Part shown: positions 33,830-45,300 of the stretch, in pieces
Layout: the number at the start of each line of letters is the position of its first letter
Numbering within the stretch: the first letter of the stretch is position 1
DNA from: Russula earlei
Taxonomy: Eukaryota; Basidiomycota; Agaricomycetes; Russulales; Russulaceae
Length of the DNA: 64,000 nt
NCBI GenBank assembly: GCA_025769875.1
Contig: JAGFNK010000191.1
Coordinates: forward strand, 1 to 64,000
Direction: 5' to 3'
The notes under the pieces: generated by a model
What the model saw: the letters and a program-made list of their open reading frames with translations, nothing else
What the model was told of the DNA's origin: nothing
Database searches by the model: none
Position numbers and translations under genes: made by a program

Positions 33830-34119
33830 GTTCGCCAGGGACAGAGCGAAGGTGGTGTTCGGTTTGAACGGTGGCCCCGGTGCGTATGCTCATGACCTAA
33901 TTTTACTGGGATCTGTCCTCAGTATGCCAATTGTCATCATTGTCTCATTATCACTCTTCCGCAATATGACATTAACATATAGCATGTCCTCCAGAGGATG
34001 CTTTAGCCCGAGTAATTTTTGGACCCTTATCTGGCTACCGCCCAGCTGGGAGACACATTTCAACTGGCCCATATGGCACCGGCGTCGCACGTTGTCGCGG
34101 GTTCGCCGAGCATCTTACC
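33830..34119. other. RPL14 3' flank, duplicated
   Basis: Closely similar to 22853-23146. It contains no separate gene and joins the convergent RPL14 and F-box relics. Confidence 0.6.
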
Positions 34120-35033
34120 TCACTGTTGCCTTTGCAAGTACAATTGGATTGCATGATAGGAAGTGTAAACAAATGCCCTGTCGCATGTCTTGAACGGTTC
34201 TGCGCGACTGAACAACTGGTTAAGTTGTGGGACGACAAAGTCGAGGGCCATGGAAAGTGTTGCGTTGCGTTTAAGTGGAGCCTCGATTTGGGTTAGTAAG
34301 TCTTCAAAGTACTCGTGAACGCCACGGAACAGAAGAACGGCGAGAGCAGGGAGAACAGAGCGAGCGAGTGGAGGTCGAGGTCGAGTCGTCGGATCGGGTC
34401 GAGATTGAGGGGATTGGAATCCAAGGTGAAGGACTTGGAGTGTGGACATGACGGACAGGGCGGTGACCAAAGCCTGGGGCGAAATGTAACACGAATGTGG
34501 AACGAGCCCAAGGTCAAGCACGACAAGGGTGAGTGGCAGACAGGACAATGTCGCACAAGCTGATCCTCCTAGGAACAAATCCGAAAGGGACGTCACCGCA
34601 TGTTCTTTCACCGAAATGTCAGCTGCGAGAATGGTCTCTGCATCGCCGCTGCCAATGTGATGTTGGAATGCGGAACAGGTTGATTTCGCACATGCGGTGG
34701 TGCCAGTGGTGATCCGACTCGCTACATTTCCACAGCGGTCGAGGTAAATTTATTGCCATCGGAAAGACTGGCAAGATGTCGAGCATCTCAGATCGCAGGT
34801 TCAGGCGATGTGGGTAGTCAAACACGATGTCTGGTACACGTGGACCAGTGTGTGCAATCCGTTTGACCATCCACATGGAAATAGAGTGTTTCCATGAGGA
34901 CATCATTGGGGAGTGTATAAATCGTCACCCGGTCTACAATCGATCGATCAGTGGTCGCTATGGATGATGAAAAAGAGACATACAGTACCCCGGCAACGCG
35001 CGCTATGACTTGACTTGCTTTCCACGAACACAA
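34120..35033 (-). pseudogene. F-box/LRR-type gene, most complete copy (F4), frameshifted
   Basis: From 35033 downwards: MCSWKASQVIARV..., F-box core TLPNDVLMETLYF, then a frame change near HTGPRVPDIVFDYPHRLNLRSEMLDILPVF, and a third frame with EHAVTSLSDLFLGGSACATL, LQVLHLGFQSPQSRPD, SVLPALAVLLFRGVHEYFEDL and VVPQLNQLFSRAEPF to 34120. The domain order is that of agaricomycete F-box proteins with LRR-like C-termini. The short spacing after the F-box and the two frame changes argue for a pseudogene, although unrecognised introns could explain one of them. It lies between the RPL14 relic and CRN-C, the order that all copies derive from. Confidence 0.65.
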
Positions 35034-35212
35034 CTACGTGAGACTTGGTTAATTCAGGAATGGTGACAATGAAGTTCGTTCGACATACATGGGGAATGAG
35101 GAAGTTGGGTATGGTGGTGGTGTGGAATTACTTACCACAGCCTGAGTTTTTATACTTGAGTGGGCATATGTTCGTAGTATCAACGATGCGATATTTGAAT
35201 AGCGCTGCCGTA

Positions 35213-37124
35213 TCACATTTTAGCTACTTTTCTGCTTTTAATCGTATTGATCGTATTCAGCAACACCCGCCTATCATCATCCTTCGAAATCGTCGAAAGA
35301 GCATCTTCCGCTCGCCCATCCGTCAACTCGTTGGTGAGCAGTCCGGTTGGATACATTGCATCTCCAACTTTGCCCCCCCAGTCAAAATCTAATAGTATCA
35401 TCCTTTCTCCATCATAAAGCATGTTGGGCTCCCGTAGGTCCCCGTGGACGAACCCGCGATCATGGAAGTCTTCCATGAGCTTCCATAACTCGTCACAGAG
35501 ACCCTCGAGGTCTTGTGACGAAGAGGGGGACACAGGTGACGAAATGTACTCCATAGCAATGGCGAACCAACCTCCTGGGAGTTCCTGGAAGCCGAGAATC
35601 TTTGGGGCATGTCTTCGATGAGCACAAAGCTCGTGCAGTTCGATCGAGTACCGTCGCGAAAACTTCACGATGATTTCTATGTTTTCGTCCGGCGTTTTGG
35701 CGATGTACAGGTGGCGGTAGTCCTGCGTATCGTGATGGAGCCCAATAATCCGAAATTCGAGTTTCGCGTCCTTATTGTCGCGCCTCGTCAACGCCGAGAT
35801 GTATGGAAGGTTAACGTCGTGTGGGATCGCGCCCTCACCCTTGACGAAGAGCCGTATGTCATTATCTATGCATCGTAAAAGATGCAATGCGCCATAAAAG
35901 GCGACATATAGACTCTCTCGATCATCACCATCGACGGCGGATGGGATACACGACAACATAGGGGTGAGGCTGACAACGCGCCAACAGTCTTGAAGAAAAA
36001 GGACTCCGAAAAACATGACATAAGGGCCTCGCACGCAAGTCAGGCTTGTACGATAGGAGACCAAGTGACGCTCGGCTTACCAACAATTGTCAGGCCGAGA
36101 CACGGCACCCGCCACCGAAACGGTCCTCTTTGGTCTTTCATTGCTTGAGTGTGCGATTTGGCGATGTAACTAACGAGTTCCACGGCAGGTATCGAATTGA
36201 TGTCAGCGAGCTCGTTTTTGAACTCTACCACACACGACACTGCGCCGTGTGGGCCGAGAAAATGACCATCCGTACGGCCATTACGAATGGTGCCCTGCTT
36301 AAGGGGTGGACAGTCACGGTTGCGAAAAGAAAAAATCGAGTTCAAAGCCACTAGGCCCTCGACCATCCGGCTGGCCTCATTGTTGTATAACTTGGTCATC
36401 CGTTCGGAGAAAGAGTCGACGGCCATTTCCAGTTCTCCCCTCGCCTTCGTCGAAGCACGTGTATTATGCCGACCTTTATAGATATCGAGAAAGTGACCGA
36501 AGCCGTCATATAAGAGGGAAATAGGAGGAAGCGAATCAGACTCAGGACGGTCGTCCCGAATCCTTTCAAGTGGGACTGTTTGTATTGACCTGTACACTTT
36601 CGGCGAGCCGATCCGAGAAGCAGAAGTTGAAACAAGTTTACGCTTCAGCAAAGACTCCAACGTTATCTTGCCATCGAAGAGAGATCCCGTTTCTGATCAG
36701 ATGAGTGTTTGGAACGGCACGTTGATAGGGCAAGCCAAGTTAAACGGGAAGCGAAGATCAAGCATAATGTTATCAACAACGGTCATTATTAGCGACGGGA
36801 ATTCTCACCGATTTCCGGGACCTCCACGAGGATGCTGAGTGTCATCATTCGAGGAGGTGTCAGGAATAGTTGAGAGAGTGGCTGAGACGACAGTTTGAGC
36901 GGCGTTTTCGAAGCTTGTTTAGCAGCTTTTTCAAGGTCCTCGTCATCAGGTAGGTCGACTTGGTAGAGTTTGAGTCGGTCGGCGTCGACACCTTTCAAAT
37001 CGTTAGGTTTCTTCTGTAAAATTGCCTCTTTCAAGTGGCCAACAGTCATCGACCGTTCGATATTGACTGGGAATGCGTTTTCCATTCCAATAATATAGAC
37101 AAAAAGACCCAGATTTGCGGCCAT
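35213..37124 (-). CDS. Crinkler-like (CRN) protein with nuclease-like and kinase-like modules, copy C
   Basis: Exons 37124-36809, 36692-36081 and 36027-35213 on the minus strand give about 580 residues, with the same 116 and 53 bp introns as copy A. The header (LFVYIIGMENAFPVNIE, KPNDLKG, LKLYQVDLPDD), nuclease-like module (GRTDGHFL, VVEFKNE) and kinase-like module (HGDLREPN, DFDWGG) are all kept. The end differs: a one-base deletion near 35228 replaces the last residues with KVAKM, adding two amino acids. It is the best candidate for an intact gene with a full upstream region (TTATAA at 37209-37214 and about 120 bp of conserved sequence above it). No signal peptide is evident. Function as an effector or conflict protein is inferred from the family. 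Confidence 0.8.
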
Positions 37125-37330
37125 AGTAGCAGATGAGGAGGATAGATGAACAATTGGGTTGGGGATGATTACTGTAAGAGCAGGGAGTGAGAAATAGAGA
37201 GTGTAGGCTTATAACGCGTCGCGCGTTCTACTTGAAACTCCGAGTCAGGTGGCTCGGCTGTAAAGACCGCGACTCGATGTCTGATCGATTGCGCGTCTCC
37301 CCTCTGACCCCTCCGACTGACAGGAAAACT
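37125..37330 (-). promoter_or_regulatory. CRN-C promoter region
   Basis: TTATAAGCC on the minus strand at 37209-37214, 85 bp before the ATG, with a pyrimidine-rich likely transcription start below it. The whole region to about 37330 is conserved, inverted, upstream of CRN-D (62692-62902), which suggests that it is the original, complete CRN promoter. Confidence 0.6.
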
Positions 37331-37362
37331 AAGACAGGCAATTAAAGATCTGGCTGTCTTGA

Positions 37363-37710
37363 GTGCCTGTGTGCGGCTGCATGCGTGACCATGCTGAAAG
37401 TCCAAAGGGCTTTGTATCCGTATCCTTGGCGCGTCGTGTCTCTAGCGCAAATTTCAGCGTTTCGGTGTGGAGTCCGCGTTCCCCTTCTCCTACTCCTTGT
37501 TCACATTGCGGCGGCATGGCAAGAAGACCCAGGCATGCTAAATTCGAGTCCGACGCGAACATTGAACGTATCAAATCCATTGATCATCCCGATATGTCCT
37601 CGCCTCATTTTGTTTTGACCTCCTTAGTTGCGGCTCCAGTGGTTTATTTGGCAGCAATCGACAAGGAGTGCCCGACGGATGGGAATACATGGTGCGTAAC
37701 ATTGGGGTAA
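37363..37710 (+). other. Open frame kept in both arms of the inverted duplication
   Basis: A 115-codon frame (MPVCGCMRDHAESPKG..., SHCGGMARRPRHAKFES..., SPHFVLTSLVAAPVVYLA) whose counterpart is at 50055-50411 on the other strand. The two differ at many non-silent positions (for example DAN/NAN, AAIDK/VAINK), as expected for drift as much as for a gene. No family is recognised. Confidence 0.25.
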
Positions 37711-37934
37711 CGAACTCAGTGCCGTCTCAGATCGAGATGATAACTTCTGGTATACGGAAGTAAGCAAGGTAGAATATTACAGCCAGATATATTGGTGCAC
37801 CACTGTGAGTTCTCTTGCAAAAAGACAAGATGCGCTCTCCCCTCAACCCAAGGCAAGTCTCCCTGCTCATCGACTCCTGCTGGACATGTGGCCCCCCGCA
37901 GGTAAACTCCTTGTGCATTCCGGGCCGCAAGCCT

Positions 37935-38118
37935 TATTGGTGTTCAGAAGTGGACAGTGGATGAAGTGAGAGACAATTGCTTAATTAGATAGTGTGTACA
38001 AACGTGTGAGAGCTATCCTATATACAATAGAATGGAATGTATGAAGTAAGATCAAATGATGTAGTGTGATGTCAGACGAGACGGATATGATGTCAACCGA
38101 GACGTTGTAGTGTCTAAT
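37935..38118. mobile_element. Small insertion (about 185 bp) in the left arm
   Basis: The right arm lacks this stretch. It is flanked by AAGCCT at 37929-37934 and 38119-38124, consistent with a target-site duplication. The ends are only weakly complementary and no class is assigned. Confidence 0.45.
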
Positions 38119-38294
38119 AAGCCTCTCAGCTCCACGTCCCGCTGCCTTGGATATGCCATTATTATTTTGAGGGGTCCTGGTGGCAGGTTTGTGAAGGGTA
38201 TTTGTCGACACATCTGACTCCAACACCCTGACCGTGACACAACTTTGACCTTGCCTTTCTTGTGCGGGCATCGTCCTTGGCTGACATTCGCATC

Positions 38295-41200
38295 CAGTGT
38301 TGGCTGAAGGGCTGAAGGCCTTCAAATGGCTTGCCCTTCAGAAGGCCTTCAGTGAAGCCTTCAAGGCTCGTAACAAAATTTTGAAGAGTTGAAGGGCTTC
38401 AAGGTCCGAGTGGCTGTGTCGTAGTTAGAAAATTTGTCAACTAATAATTTCAAACTCTTGACTCGTCCGAGACGTCAGATGGCACCAAATGCTCAGTCAC
38501 TTTGGGCATTCTTTCATCGAGGCGAGAAGCAAAATGGAACCCATTATCACACGTACTGCAAGGGTTGTGTTGCTCAACATGAAGTGATTGGTGATGAAGG
38601 ACTGGATGACGCTTCAGAATTTATTTCACAGAAGTTGAGATTTGAAACTGGTGAGTAACTATGGCCAACATGACATGTCATGTTCACCCTCAATCTCCAT
38701 ATTAACACATACTTCAAAGCTTGCCAAGCAGCGGGCAGTACTCGAGGCTCAAAACTAGCCTTCATTGCACATATAATTGGGGGACAAGGCGTTCAACCAT
38801 GCCCGTATGCATCAGATGCGGCAAAAGAAGAAGCAATCACCCAACGAGCCTTGGGAAAGACATCAGCTAAGGGTAACATGACATCTGAGCCAACTGTCAA
38901 CAACAGCAGCAGGAAACGCTCCCAACCAAGCTCCACCATTGAACCAAGCTCCCGTCTATGCCAGAAGTTGAAACAAGCCATGCTGAAGACCTACCGAGGA
39001 GTGGACATGCCGTTCAGTCAAGAAGAGATGGTTGCTGTCCAGGCCCAAGTCCTTTGAGCTGTTGTTTCAGCAAACCTTTCGTTCCGAGCAAAGGGAAACC
39101 CAGAGATGTTGAAGCTCTTTGGGATGCTACGAACGGCTGCACCTGGAATCATACCATCTAGGAAAGTAATTGGTGGTCGGTTGCTAGATGAAGCATCAGG
39201 GATAGTTGACTCAACACTTGGAAGAATCCTAACCAGAAAGAACCTTGGTTTATTGTAAGATTGTAACGACACTAGATCAATATGCAGTGCTGATTTTGGA
39301 AGTGTAGGACTGATGGATGGAAATCTCTCATGAAAGATGCTGTGAACGGCATTTGCGCGAATGTAGATTTCAAGGTATGTGCCATTGCGCCCGTTGTCTG
39401 TGATGTATCTCCCACACCATCTAGTCATATATGCTAGAGTTGATTCATGCAACTGCAAACGACAAGGATGGACCTGCACAATGTCGGCAATTTGAAGAGA
39501 TTATTGATCAGATAGAGAAAAAGTATGGTTGCATGGTTATCTACTTCACAACAGATGCAGACGGTGGTAGCAACAAGGGTCAGAAATTACTGATAAAGAG
39601 TCGGCCATACTTGATTGGGCCATCATGTTGGGCTCACCAGGTGTGTGCGGCAACATTTCATCATGCCACGTCGTAAATACTAATGGTTCAATTCACAAAG
39701 TTTCAATTGATTCTTGTCGACTACTTCAAGGTCTGCATTTATGCGGTAGAGATTGGAGCATCTGCAACAGCACTGATAGGCTGGCTGAACAACCATGGGA
39801 AGGTCCGTGCCATATTTAATGAGGCGCAGGCAGATATCAGCAAGGACCGTAATAATGGACATCCTATCATTCTCACATATCTCATGGCCAATCTCACATG
39901 ATGGACAACACATTACATTGCCTTTGTTCGCTTATACACTGTCAAGGAGCCACTTTAGCTTGCTGTAATGCTGCATCGAGAAGCTATTATTGCTGCGCAA
40001 GTTGGGGCAGCCAAGTCAACGGAGAAAGAACGGCTGACCAAAGATGCTGTGCAGTTCTGTGACTTAATTAACAGCCACGCGTTCTGGACTGGGCTAGAGA
40101 CCGTTATAGGTGACATTGAGCCCATCTGCTATGGAACGAACATCAATCAGAGCGACTCTACTCAGGCTGATCAAGTCCTACTTACCTTGGTGGGAATGTT
40201 CTTACATTTCAAGGGTCATCCTGAGCCTGACGTTGCAACTGCGATGGTCAAACGACTTGAAAAGAGATGGAAGTCTTGTGATCAACCGCTTTTCATCCTG
40301 GCCTTGATTCTTAATCCATACGAGGGTCTATCTTGTTTTGGATCCACTGCAAATCTTAATTACTTCAAGTGCAATAACCTCCTCATTTCAGTATGTCATT
40401 TATGTCCACTATCTCAAACTATACAGCGATTGATGGGTGTAGATGTATCATCGCATGAAAGCCCGGCCCTCAAACAGTGATATGCCACAGGAGCGTGCTA
40501 CAAAGGAGCGTGCACTTACAAGATCATTTATGCAGTATCTTGCCGGAACAGGGCAGTTTGGTGATTGGAGAGATCAACGCGTCGGGTTTGAAGATATTAT
40601 GGTATGTACTTCATATGGCTATCAGTAAAGTATATTGACATGTATTTGACTAGGGGAAGGACCCACTCGCCGTCTGGAGGGCCTTTGAGAGTTCAAATGA
40701 TACACAGGAGCTTGCATCCTTCGCAATTATCCTCCTTACTATTGTAGTCAATCAGGCTGGTTGCGAGCGTCTTTTCTCTGACTTGAAGGTTAAGCAAACC
40801 CAACGACGGAATCGTTTAGGCTTGAAGAAGCTTGAAAAGATGACAAAGGTTAAATTATTACTGCATCTTTCGTACAACCCTCACCATTATCAGGTTGGTG
40901 CAGATATTGCTGCAGATCATCGACGGCTTGGCCTCATTGAAAAGCAAGGAAAGCGTAAGAACCATAGTTCAACTGCCACTCTTCTAGCTGTCCCACGATA
41001 CAGTGATTTGCTCGAAGATATAGATGATGAAGACAAGACTGAGCGTGGCCAAGCATTGGTGACTAGCGAAGCAGGGTGGAGAACAGAGATGGCAAAGTGG
41101 ATCAGGGATGCACGACTCCAGGCAGAGAATGAGTCAGATGCTGAGCCAGAATCAGACAATGAGGATCTGATTACACCTATACCAGCTGCCCATGCCAGAA

Positions 41201-41550
41201 AATGGTCACCTTGTAAACTGTCGGTGCTATTTGGAGGTGAGGTGGTACGACCTGACAGACATGCACTGATGGAATTTGATGAGGAAGCTGCACTGATGGA
41301 AGCTTTGGTGGACCAAGAGGAGGATGAATACCCTGATGACGGTGCCATGGAGGGATCTGGGGATGACTTCGAGTAGAAACTTAAATTGACTGTATCTTAG
41401 CTTGAATCACCCCTATTGTCGTCAAACTTATGATAATAGCCATGCAAACATTTTAAACTGTCATTTTTTGATATTAAGGCCTTCAATTGAAGGTCTTGAA
41501 GCCCTTCAAGCTCGGCGAAACCTATTTGAAGGGCTTCACAGCCAACACTG
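38295..41550 (+). mobile_element. hAT transposon
   Basis: Ends CAGTGTTGGCTG (38295) and its complement finishing at 41550. The flanks carry a perfect 8 bp duplication, TTCGCATC, at 38287-38294 and 41551-41558, the hallmark of hAT elements. Inside both ends are many copies of a GAAGGCCTTCA/AAGGGCTTCA motif. Confidence 0.95.
38479..41376 (+). pseudogene. hAT transposase, decayed
   Basis: Begins MAPNAQSLWAFFHRGEKQNG with a BED-type zinc finger spread over an intron (CKGC in exon 1, HIIGGQGVQPC in exon 2, intron about 38652-38719). It continues with DEASGIVDST, TDGWKSLMKDAVNG, a catalytic-core region including TDADGGSNKGQKLL and GPSCWAHQ, NNHGKVRAIF, and the C-terminal dimerisation block VNQAGCERLFSDLKVKQTQRRNRL (40750-40820), then an acidic tail to 41376. 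A TGA at 39899-39901 stands where the family has Arg before WTTHYIAF, and further stops lie near 39957, so it is probably inactive. Several introns make the exact protein uncertain. Confidence 0.85.
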
Positions 41551-41558
41551 TTCGCATC

Positions 41559-41753
41559 TGGCCTCTACCATCGAGGATGTCATCCTCATTTCGAAGTTGC
41601 TTGCCAAGGACCATCTTCGGCACCACCAACATGTCCAGTTCGGACGCTGGCACACCCGAAGCCGGCCAGTAGAACCATGACTGGCCACACCCTGCCTGAA
41701 ACCTAAAACCCACCTGTGTTAGCATATCGGGCCCTGGTAGGATACAGATCAAA
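41559..41753. other. Host spacer between hAT and Copia-A
   Basis: About 195 bp of unique sequence that continues, after Copia-A, at 48489. No gene is recognised. Confidence 0.5.
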
Positions 41754-41758
41754 AGGAG

Positions 41759-42143
41759 TGTTGAACCGGAATCAGAACAGATCAAAGAAGGTGAAGACCT
41801 TCATACAAGGTTCAAGATCCGCTGATGGATGTTACATGTTAGACAGAACTTTAGTATATGCGCTTATGGCAATAGGGTTACGCATACTACATTATCTATC
41901 ACAAGATGCAGCCTTATGCTGCGTCTAGAACATTTCCACATCATGCGTCACTAAGTGCGCGATATAGTGGACACCTGTAGTCACCTCTTTTGGACTTAGG
42001 AACAGCCCTGGGTCATAGAGGTATAAATATCATACATGTAGACGAGTATACATATCGCTCTACACCCCAATATCACTTGAGCATTAGCACAACCTCTAAG
42101 GTGGGTTGCTTGGCCTGTTAGCTGCGCTCTATGCTGCGCAACA
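41759..42143 (+). repeat. 5' LTR of Copia-A
   Basis: TGTTGAACC...GCGCAACA, 385 bp, with a TATA-like GGTATAAATAT near 42020. It differs from the 3' LTR at roughly twenty positions, most of them C/T or A/G at CpG sites. Confidence 0.95.
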
Positions 42144-42311
42144 GGTTATGGGCCCTGCAAGCCATGCACCTTCATCAGCTGCAATGATGGCGAAGCATCC
42201 CTGAAGCCTGCATGCTGCAGCGAGCTAGTCTACCCTATGGGGAGACTATGTTGGCTTGTTTGAATACAATACTCTTACTGATGACCTCTAAGCCCCATTC
42301 TGACAGCTATT

Positions 42312-45300
42312 ATGTCATCATCTCAACCCTCTGCCCCTGTTGTCCCCATCCTTGATGGCGCTAACTATGGTATTTGGTCAAAGGCTATGAAAGCCTACCT
42401 CATGTCCATTGGACTGTGGGGTTATTGCAATGGCACATTTGATCTGCCAATCATCCCTGCACTTCCCCAGGCGCCTCTTCCCGAAGAGATCGCTGCCCAG
42501 GCTGTCGCTCTGGCAGCTGTGAAAGATTGGAACAAAGGGAATGATATGGCAGCTGGCCATATGGTCCTTACATCAAGTTTTGCAATCCAGCAGGATCTCA
42601 CGACCCTGGATAATACTGAAACTATCTGGAATTGCCTTGAAACCCTTTATGGCATGGCAACTACAGTTAGTATCTATAAGGACTTCAAAGAAGCCATCTC
42701 CATTCACATTAACCCAAGCCAACACCCTGGCCCACAAATGGATCAGATACATGCTGCATTCCAGCATCTCACCGCCTCCTCCCTTCACATCCCTGACACC
42801 TTGCAGGCACTCATCATGCTTGCTGCCATTCCCCAGAAATGGAAATGCTTGTCCACATTGTTACTCAGAACTATGAACTAGCTGACCTTAATGCTAAGGA
42901 CATGCAAGAGGCTATCGTCTCTCAATATCAAACTGAGATCAATTGTGGAACAAGCAAGAAGCACAGCGTGCAGAAGCTCTCCACTGTCAAGTGCAAGCAC
43001 GGTGACCCCTCCTTCTCTTCTCAGCAGCAGGGCAATAAGCCCAAGCATGACAAAGATAAGGACAAGTGCCAGCGCGGAAAGCATGGCAGCAAAGGAAAAG
43101 GGAAAGGCAAGGAGAAGGCCAATCACAGCCATGGTTCTGGACACTCTCACATTGTGGACATTGCCGCACTCCCACTCCTGACCATTACCACAATCACCCA
43201 TCTGGGTCCCTTGGGGATCCAACAACGTACCGTCCCAACTGTGGCTGACCCTTGCAAATGCATTCACAGCCCTTACAAGGCCTTAAACAAAGCGCTTGAT
43301 CTTGCTGATGATCTTTGGGTAACTCCCACTATACAGACAGTCAAGACCCTCGAGCAGCGGATCTCGACTCAATCCACTGCCTCGTCAAGTGCAGTCAAAC
43401 TACCGTCGCCTGTCCCTGAGCCTATGGACCAGGACGATGGCGACTTTGTGCAAACAAACATGTCAGATTTATTCGACATATATGACGGTATCCCAGAAAG
43501 TGCTGCCACCCCTGAGCATGCTCTGACCCCATTGGATGAACCGCCTGATTGGGGCAGCGACCCCGAAGATAACAAAGTGTGCATATGCCTTCCTCTCTCC
43601 TTTCACTTGCTAAAGAACCTTTTAGCATCTCCCCAGCCCCAAAGCAGGCTAGATATGTCTAATAAGTGTTCACTTGTATCACACAATGTACAAATTAGTG
43701 AAGGGACTACTTCCTTCAAAGTGAATGCAACAAAAATTGTTTGAGATGTAGAGGAAAGCACAACTTGAGTAAAATGGGATCCTTATGGCTCCTAGACTCT
43801 GGTGCATCAGCACACTTCACCTTCGAGATAAATGATTTTATAGAGTATATGCCAGCTTTGCTGCATAAAAGATCCCCTGTGAAAACTGCCGATAACACAA
43901 TATATGTGGAAGGCAAAGGTGCTGTGTTGCTTCAGCACACTGTCAACTCTAAAATAGTTGTCACACGCATTTCTCCTGTCCTCTATATTCCGAAAATTAA
44001 CACTCAGATATTATCTATGGGGGAGTTTTTACAACAAGGGATGCATGCATTAGGGAATAACAAACATATTTCCCTATGAGAGGATGGACATATAATCCTG
44101 TCCTCTTACCCCTTATTCCCAGGTCAAACCACATATTGGTTAGACGCCTCAATTGAAAGTGCGCAAGCGCATTCTCTTATCTATGTGATAGATTATGATG
44201 TCATTCACCGACGCCTTGGCCACCCATCTAAGGATGTCATAACACGTGCAAAGACACATACCAAGGGTCTCCCTGAAGACCTGAAAATCCCTCAGGAACA
44301 GCTGGTATGTCCTGGCTGCACGCAAGGCAAAATGCCTGCATCTGCGCACCCCCCTTCTGAAACTTGTGCCTCTGCACCGTTCGAGCATATTCACTTGGAC
44401 CTTAAGAGTTTCCCTGTGAAGTCGTATCATAAGTACGAATATTTCATCAGCTTCATTGACAATTATTCCTCCTATGCATGGATCACACTCCTAAAAAATA
44501 AAAAGTCGACCATAATGGCAGTCAAGCAATTCCTTGCTATGGTCAAGAACCAATACAAAGCAGGAATCAAAGAGTGGATGTCCAATGCTGGTGGAGAGTA
44601 CAAGTCCAAGGCCTTTGATAACATCCTAAAGGATGAAGGAATTAAAATCCTGCAAAGCGCCCCATACACTCCACAACAGAATGGACGCACAGAGTGCTTT
44701 ATGTGCACTGTAATGGACAAAGTGTTACACTATTTTCCTTTTACGTTTACTTCTTACCTCTTGCTATGGACTGCTTGCTTGCATACATCCCTTTACTTAC
44801 TGGTCTTGTGATCTCTTATGTCTTGTGATCCCTTCTGTGTTATCATGTGATCCATACACATCCAGGTAACACTGGATTGCTGTTACTTTCCCTTTGTTTG
44901 GTTCTCTTCCCATTTATATTCACTTCTTAGTTTCGACTGTGCAATGCTGTGCACCTACTGTGCAGCACAGTTACTTGGTTCTGACTCATTCGTGGCCTCA
45001 TTCCTATGACTCCTACTTATTATGACTCCTACTATACTAGTAGCACAGTCAAAGTGCAGCTATTGCTGCGCTTCTCCTGTATATATAAGCTCAGTACTTT
45101 GTGACCAAAGCCCTAAGCTTGGTCTCTTGTATAATCCAACCTACTCTTGTCCAACATATTCTCCTGCAACCCACTTCGCTCCTAATCCTCAAACCACATC
45201 CACCTCTCCATTTCATCAACTCTTCACACACCATCTACCATCTACTCTTCACCTTTCCCTTCCTTTCCTAAGAGTCTCTCTTCACTCCCCTGAGAAGAGC

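Larger units (their letters stand above)
35034..38190. repeat. Left arm of the large inverted duplication
   Basis: CRN-C, its promoter and about 850 bp beyond it match, inverted, the right-hand sequence 49395-50431 plus 62687-64000. The right arm has been opened by a solo LTR and by Copia-B; the left arm has a ~190 bp insertion. Confidence 0.85.
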
